From an uncultured Desulfobacter sp. (GTDB lineage Bacteria > Desulfobacterota > Desulfobacteria > Desulfobacterales > Desulfobacteraceae): 64,000 nucleotides of DNA. The notes below the pieces were generated by a model. It saw only the letters and a program-made list of their open reading frames with translations. It ran no database searches and was not told the origin of the DNA. Location: the NCBI RefSeq assembly GCF_963666675.1, contig NZ_OY762929.1:1178001-1242000 (forward strand), in the 5' to 3' direction. The position numbers and the translations under genes are program-made. This document shows positions 60,869 through 64,000 of the stretch, one piece after another; within the stretch, counting starts at the first letter, position 1, and every line of letters begins with the position of its first letter.

Positions 60869-62060
60869 TTTCCAGCTCATTCAGGCAGGTGTTCCAGTTG
60901 TATTTTTTTTCTATTAGTGTACGGGCTGTTTTGCCCAATTTGTCGGCTTGGGCAGGATTGTGGAGCAGTGAAACCACTTCATTGGCAAATTTTGTTTTGT
61001 TTTCTGCCAGGATGAGGTGTGTTCCCGGGGTTGCCTCTATGCCTGTAAATGCTTGGGGGGTTGATACAATCGCTTTTTCCATTGACATGGCTTCAAGTAC
61101 TTTGTTTTGAATTCCCCTTGCGATTCTCAGGGGGATTACGCAAATATCTGCTTTGTTGTAGTATGTGCGGATATCTTCTACAAAACCTGTCACTGTAACG
61201 CCGTCAATATTTCCCAGCTTTTTAACCTCCTGGTCAGGGTTGCTGCCGACAATGATAAATGATGCGTCAGGCTCTTTTTTTCTGATTAAAGGAAGGATCT
61301 CATGGCAAAACCAGGTGACGCCTTCTATGTTGGCGTAATAGTCCATGGCTCCTGCAAACATGATTGTTTTTCCTGATTTCGATGGCGTCGGGACTTTTGA
61401 AAAAAAATCAAAATCGACACCGTTGGAAACAGATAAAATTTTTTTGTATTTGACGCATTTTTGTTTAAAAAGGCCGGCCTCCTGGGCGGAGACAAATACA
61501 GATGCATCAAAATGCTGGTTTATTTTTTGTTCATATGCCAGCAGGCGCTTGGCCTCGGTGTTGTATATTAATTTCATGGGTAATGACGCTTTGGAGGCGT
61601 ATTGAGCCCATTTATCAGAATCTACATCACAGAAATCCATAATCAGTATAGGGCGGGGTTTTTGATTTTGAATTTGTGAAATGTTTTTAAATACATACTC
61701 GGCGGTTGGGGAAGAAAAACAGAATATTGCCCGGTAAGTCTCTTTTTTTATCAGTTGTCTTATCGTGTCAGCCGCGGCGTTACAAAGAAAATAACCCTGG
61801 GAGATGGTGCCGCCGGACAGCATTTTTTTAACGCCTTTTAATTTTCTTAATAATGAAGGCAGAAAAAAAAGATAGACGCTGCTGCAATAGCGTTCCAGTT
61901 CTTTTTTGAAGCCAAGTTCTTGCCTGGTATCTGCAAATGAGACCAAATCAATAGCATATTGACGGGATAAAAATTTAATCTCGTTAAAGGTTCTGATTTT
62001 ATCGCCTTTGTTAGGCGGGTAGGGCACCCTGTGGCAGATATACAACAGCTTTTTTTTCAA
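60846..62060 (-). CDS. Sugar transferase, PEP-CTERM/EpsH1 system associated (TIGR03087-like)
   Basis: 404 residues. LLYICHRVPYPPNKGDKIRT, LVSFADTRQELGFKKELERY, CFSSPTAEYVF and later MIFAGAMDYYAN-like, FVEDIRTYYNKADICVIPLR, GIQNKVLEAMSMEKAIV (E...E donor motif). The HR.PYPPNKGDKIR start is characteristic of this exosortase-linked family. TTG start at 62060, six bases after AGG. The last six residues LIAHSE are encoded by the repeat. Probable cytoplasmic addition of a sugar to the EPS precursor. Confidence 0.9.
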   Translation of the reverse strand: MKKKLLYICHRVPYPPNKGDKIRTFNEIKFLSRQYAIDLVSFADTRQELGFKKELERYCSSVYLFFLPSLLRKLKGVKKMLSGGTISQGYFLCNAAADTIRQLIKKETYRAIFCFSSPTAEYVFKNISQIQNQKPRPILIMDFCDVDSDKWAQYASKASLPMKLIYNTEAKRLLAYEQKINQHFDASVFVSAQEAGLFKQKCVKYKKILSVSNGVDFDFFSKVPTPSKSGKTIMFAGAMDYYANIEGVTWFCHEILPLIRKKEPDASFIIVGSNPDQEVKKLGNIDGVTVTGFVEDIRTYYNKADICVIPLRIARGIQNKVLEAMSMEKAIVSTPQAFTGIEATPGTHLILAENKTKFANEVVSLLHNPAQADKLGKTARTLIEKKYNWNTCLNELEKLIAHSE

Positions 62061-62063
62061 AAA

Positions 62064-62999
62064 TTACCTGCTTCTTCTTGGGACTACGGCAATGGTTCGG
62101 ACAACAAAGTATATATATGTCAAAATCAGGAGCCGGCATTTGCCGATGAAGCCGCCTTCTTTTCTTCTAACCTTATAAAGAACCGCCGCTCCGGGAATAA
62201 TTAGCGCAATTAAGGCCGCCGGTATGGTACGGATGCCCGGGTAAATAAGCATGTGAAGACACAACAACGGCAGGAAAATACCAAAGTATAGGGGTAATGC
62301 CAGGCTGGGAAGCTCTGAGAGCTTGATGCCATGCCTGAATAATCCGTGAAAATTCCCCCGTCCCCGCCATAACTCTTTTTTGATAAAGGTTCTAAGCGTG
62401 TCGGCTTCTCCTAAATGCCGGACTTTAAGTGCCTGGTCTGAAATTATTTTTCCGTGTTTTGATAAACGGTAGGAGAAATCCACATCCTCGCAAGTGACAA
62501 GGCTTTCATCAAATCCACCAATATCCATGAAAGTTTGTTTTTTCACGAAAAGGTTCATGGATTCAAGCCAGGAAACGGTTTCTACGGCAGAGTCCTTTTT
62601 GCGCAGGATATACCAAGCTTTTTGGACCCAGGTGGGGTTTTCTGGAATGTCAGGTGGTGACCCCCAGGCCGCAAGATCCGGGCGGTCAAAATATTTTTCA
62701 GAACACTTAAGCCAGTTTACATCCACAATACAGTCTGCATCTACAAAGGCTATAATTTCTCCCCGGGCCCGGCTTACCCCCAGATTTCTCAGGCCGGAAA
62801 CAGTCTTTTCATCATCCCTGAGAATCGTCGTATTAAAGCTTTCTGCAATACCTCGGGTATTGTCTGTGGAGCCGTTGTCCACAACAATGACTTCAAGGTG
62901 CTGCTTTGGCCAGTCCAGCTCAAAAATTGATTTCAAACATAACGGAAGACATTTTTCTTCGTTATATGCCGGAATGATTATGGATACGAGATAGGTCAT
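62064..62999 (-). CDS. GT2-family glycosyltransferase
   Basis: 311 residues. VSIIIPAYNEEKCLPLCLKS is the GT2 start, DADCIVD the DXD metal site, and GGFDESLVTCEDVDFSYRL the acceptor-side ED motif. Two or three C-terminal membrane helices (LPLYFGIFLPLLCLHMLI) anchor it. The start codon ATGACCTAT is a repeat variant. Three bases separate it from the next gene. It likely extends the lipid-linked sugar. Confidence 0.92.
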   Translation of the reverse strand: MTYLVSIIIPAYNEEKCLPLCLKSIFELDWPKQHLEVIVVDNGSTDNTRGIAESFNTTILRDDEKTVSGLRNLGVSRARGEIIAFVDADCIVDVNWLKCSEKYFDRPDLAAWGSPPDIPENPTWVQKAWYILRKKDSAVETVSWLESMNLFVKKQTFMDIGGFDESLVTCEDVDFSYRLSKHGKIISDQALKVRHLGEADTLRTFIKKELWRGRGNFHGLFRHGIKLSELPSLALPLYFGIFLPLLCLHMLIYPGIRTIPAALIALIIPGAAVLYKVRRKEGGFIGKCRLLILTYIYFVVRTIAVVPRRSR

Positions 63000-63067
63000 A
63001 GGTCAAAGCTGATAGCTGATAGGTCATAGCTGATTCCTGTGAGCTGTCAGCTATGACCTATCAGCTT
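62992..63067 (+). repeat. Heptamer-family repeat with perfect 20-bp hairpin
   Basis: AGCTGATAGGTCATAGCTGA (63014-63033) and its exact complement (63047-63066) are separated by 13 bases. The left end adds the start of the GT2 gene, the right end abuts the stop of the FemAB-like gene. Confidence 0.92.
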
Positions 63068-64000
63068 TATAGTGTGATATATTTTCTTGTCAGGGAACCA
63101 AAGGCTGTTGATATTGATATTGGCATTTTTGTTATTGTGGATTCTGCCATGGCCCTTAGGGTTGATGTTCCGTTTTTGTCTTTATCCGGAATCGGGCAAA
63201 GATGGTTATTGGTCGGGTCCGGGGTATAATTTAAATCTGCCCAATAAAGGGGGGAGGGTTCGGCGCCCCACTGTTTTTTAAATCTAAAGGTGCCTTCGTC
63301 AGGCGTGGAGCGGCCGAAATCAAAGGTTGGGTAGCCGTTGTCTGAAGCAAATTTTAAAAAAGTCCAGTACAGCATCATATTGGGATTGCTGCGGTTAAAC
63401 CGTCTCAGAGAGGACGCCCAGGGGATTGAAACCATTTTGGGATGGCACAGAATGATTCCGGCGGCGGCCGGTTCTCCATCCGGCATGTATACTACTGCAG
63501 CATGGGCCCTGTTGCCATACGTTTTCAGGATAGCTTTTATCCATCGTTTGCTGTGAACAGGTGACCCCAGATCCCTCATGTTTTCCGAAAAGACCGAATA
63601 AAATTCATCCAGGAGGTTTAAAGATCCCAACTTGGATGACAGGCCGTTTTTATAGGCCTTTTTTACCTGGCTTCGCACTTTGGCTTTTAATGAGACCAAT
63701 AATTCTTCTGAATTTTGGGGAAGGGATAAAATCATCCTTACCTTTTGGCTGTTCATAATTTTTTTGGGCGAAAAATCAGCAAATGGCCGGGCGGATCTGA
63801 TGACCAGTTTTGCTGGTCGACACATTTTCAATGCATGCTGCAGTAATAGCGTTTCGGTGGCAGAGTCATCAGCCAGCACACCCCCGGCGTCACAATACGG
63901 CAGAGAAACGCTCTTTTTTTTTAACGGCACATTAAAATATACCAGCGGCAATACACCTTTTATCTGGCTATTGTGCTGTGCCATCAAAGAACATGATCGA
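63067..64000 (-). CDS. FemAB-related PEP-CTERM system-associated protein (5' end beyond window)
   Basis: The frame runs off the right edge; at least 311 codons are seen. GVLPLVYFNVPLKKKSVSLP, YCDAGGVLADD and RSQVKKAYKNGL, RRFNRSNPNMMLYWTFLKFA, FDFGRSTPDEGTFRFKKQWG match the TIGR03019-type FemAB-like proteins of exosortase loci (GNAT pair fold, usual length about 340). Residues CSLMAQHNSQIKGVLPL show that the true N-terminus lies about 30-40 residues further, outside the window, so a TTG or ATG near 63987 is not the start. It may transfer an amino-acyl group to a polymer or lipid precursor. Confidence 0.9.
   Translation of the reverse strand, partial: RSCSLMAQHNSQIKGVLPLVYFNVPLKKKSVSLPYCDAGGVLADDSATETLLLQHALKMCRPAKLVIRSARPFADFSPKKIMNSQKVRMILSLPQNSEELLVSLKAKVRSQVKKAYKNGLSSKLGSLNLLDEFYSVFSENMRDLGSPVHSKRWIKAILKTYGNRAHAAVVYMPDGEPAAAGIILCHPKMVSIPWASSLRRFNRSNPNMMLYWTFLKFASDNGYPTFDFGRSTPDEGTFRFKKQWGAEPSPLYWADLNYTPDPTNNHLCPIPDKDKNGTSTLRAMAESTITKMPISISTAFGSLTRKYITL

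Noticed and set aside
1..64000. tRNA, rRNA or replication/integration genes
   Set aside because: I looked for conserved tRNA/rRNA sequence, integrases and replication origins and saw none that I can support.

Overview
This looks like a chromosomal window from a Gram-negative, exopolysaccharide-producing bacterium, most likely a deltaproteobacterium (Desulfobacterota). That assignment is an inference from protein style and gene content; there is no rRNA or other marker gene to prove it. The dominant theme is an exosortase/PEP-CTERM envelope system: a secreted PEP-CTERM substrate with its own sigma-54 promoter, a PrsT-like TPR lipoprotein, an exosortase-associated acyltransferase, two EpsH-type sugar transferases, an O-ligase of the exosortase-associated type, two exosortase-type amidotransferases and a FemAB-like protein. 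No exosortase, PrsK or PrsR is visible, so they should lie outside the window.

Layout. 1-5.9 kb (minus): a tightly packed operon with a tandem ribbon-helix-helix-like protein, a GldA/GldF/GldG-type ABC system, a DUF4340 protein and a PlsC acyltransferase cut by the left edge. 6.1-6.7 kb (plus): a Uma2-family protein. 6.8-11.3 kb (minus): a signal-peptide protein with a C-terminal membrane anchor, a large TPR protein, a YdcF/DUF218 protein and a small HAD-like protein. 11.4-17.5 kb (plus): the PrsT-like lipoprotein, a GT1-type glycosyltransferase, a zinc-ribbon-containing sugar epimerase and the PEP-CTERM protein. 17.6-24.6 kb (minus): hexapeptide acyltransferase, outer-membrane barrel, LolA-like protein, MacB/LolE-like permease, LolD-like ATPase and a ThiF-nitroreductase fusion, divergent from the LuxI-fold acyltransferase at 24.9 kb. 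This block reads as a lipid-amide synthesis and export module. 25.7-27.6 kb (minus): a cNMP-binding patatin phospholipase.

27.7-64 kb (minus throughout) is one long polysaccharide locus. It holds polysaccharide-active enzymes (RIFT-barrel lyase-like protein, an interrupted DUF4091-like glycosidase, a beta-helix/esterase fusion), an acyl-decoration module (ACP, SDR, adenylate-forming ligase, hexapeptide acyltransferase, acyltransferase 3), the O-ligase, a Wzx flippase, dedicated MurA/MurB paralogues, six glycosyltransferases plus a GT-like fusion protein, an FkbM methyltransferase, two near-identical asparagine-synthase-like amidotransferases and a FemAB-like protein. Its right half (50.7-63 kb) is plastic, with an IS4-family element, two toxin-antitoxin pairs, an S23-type four-helix protein and a duplicated amidotransferase.

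The most unusual sequence signal is a family of heptamer-built inverted repeats (units of the AGCTATC/AGCTATG type) seen only from 30 to 63 kb. They fill gene boundaries and supply start codons, stop codons and terminal residues of several genes. Two insertions can be read to the base: a 127-bp MITE-like element with 5-bp target duplications splitting the glycosidase gene, and a 1474-bp IS with 8-bp duplications that replaced the last residues of an acyltransferase.
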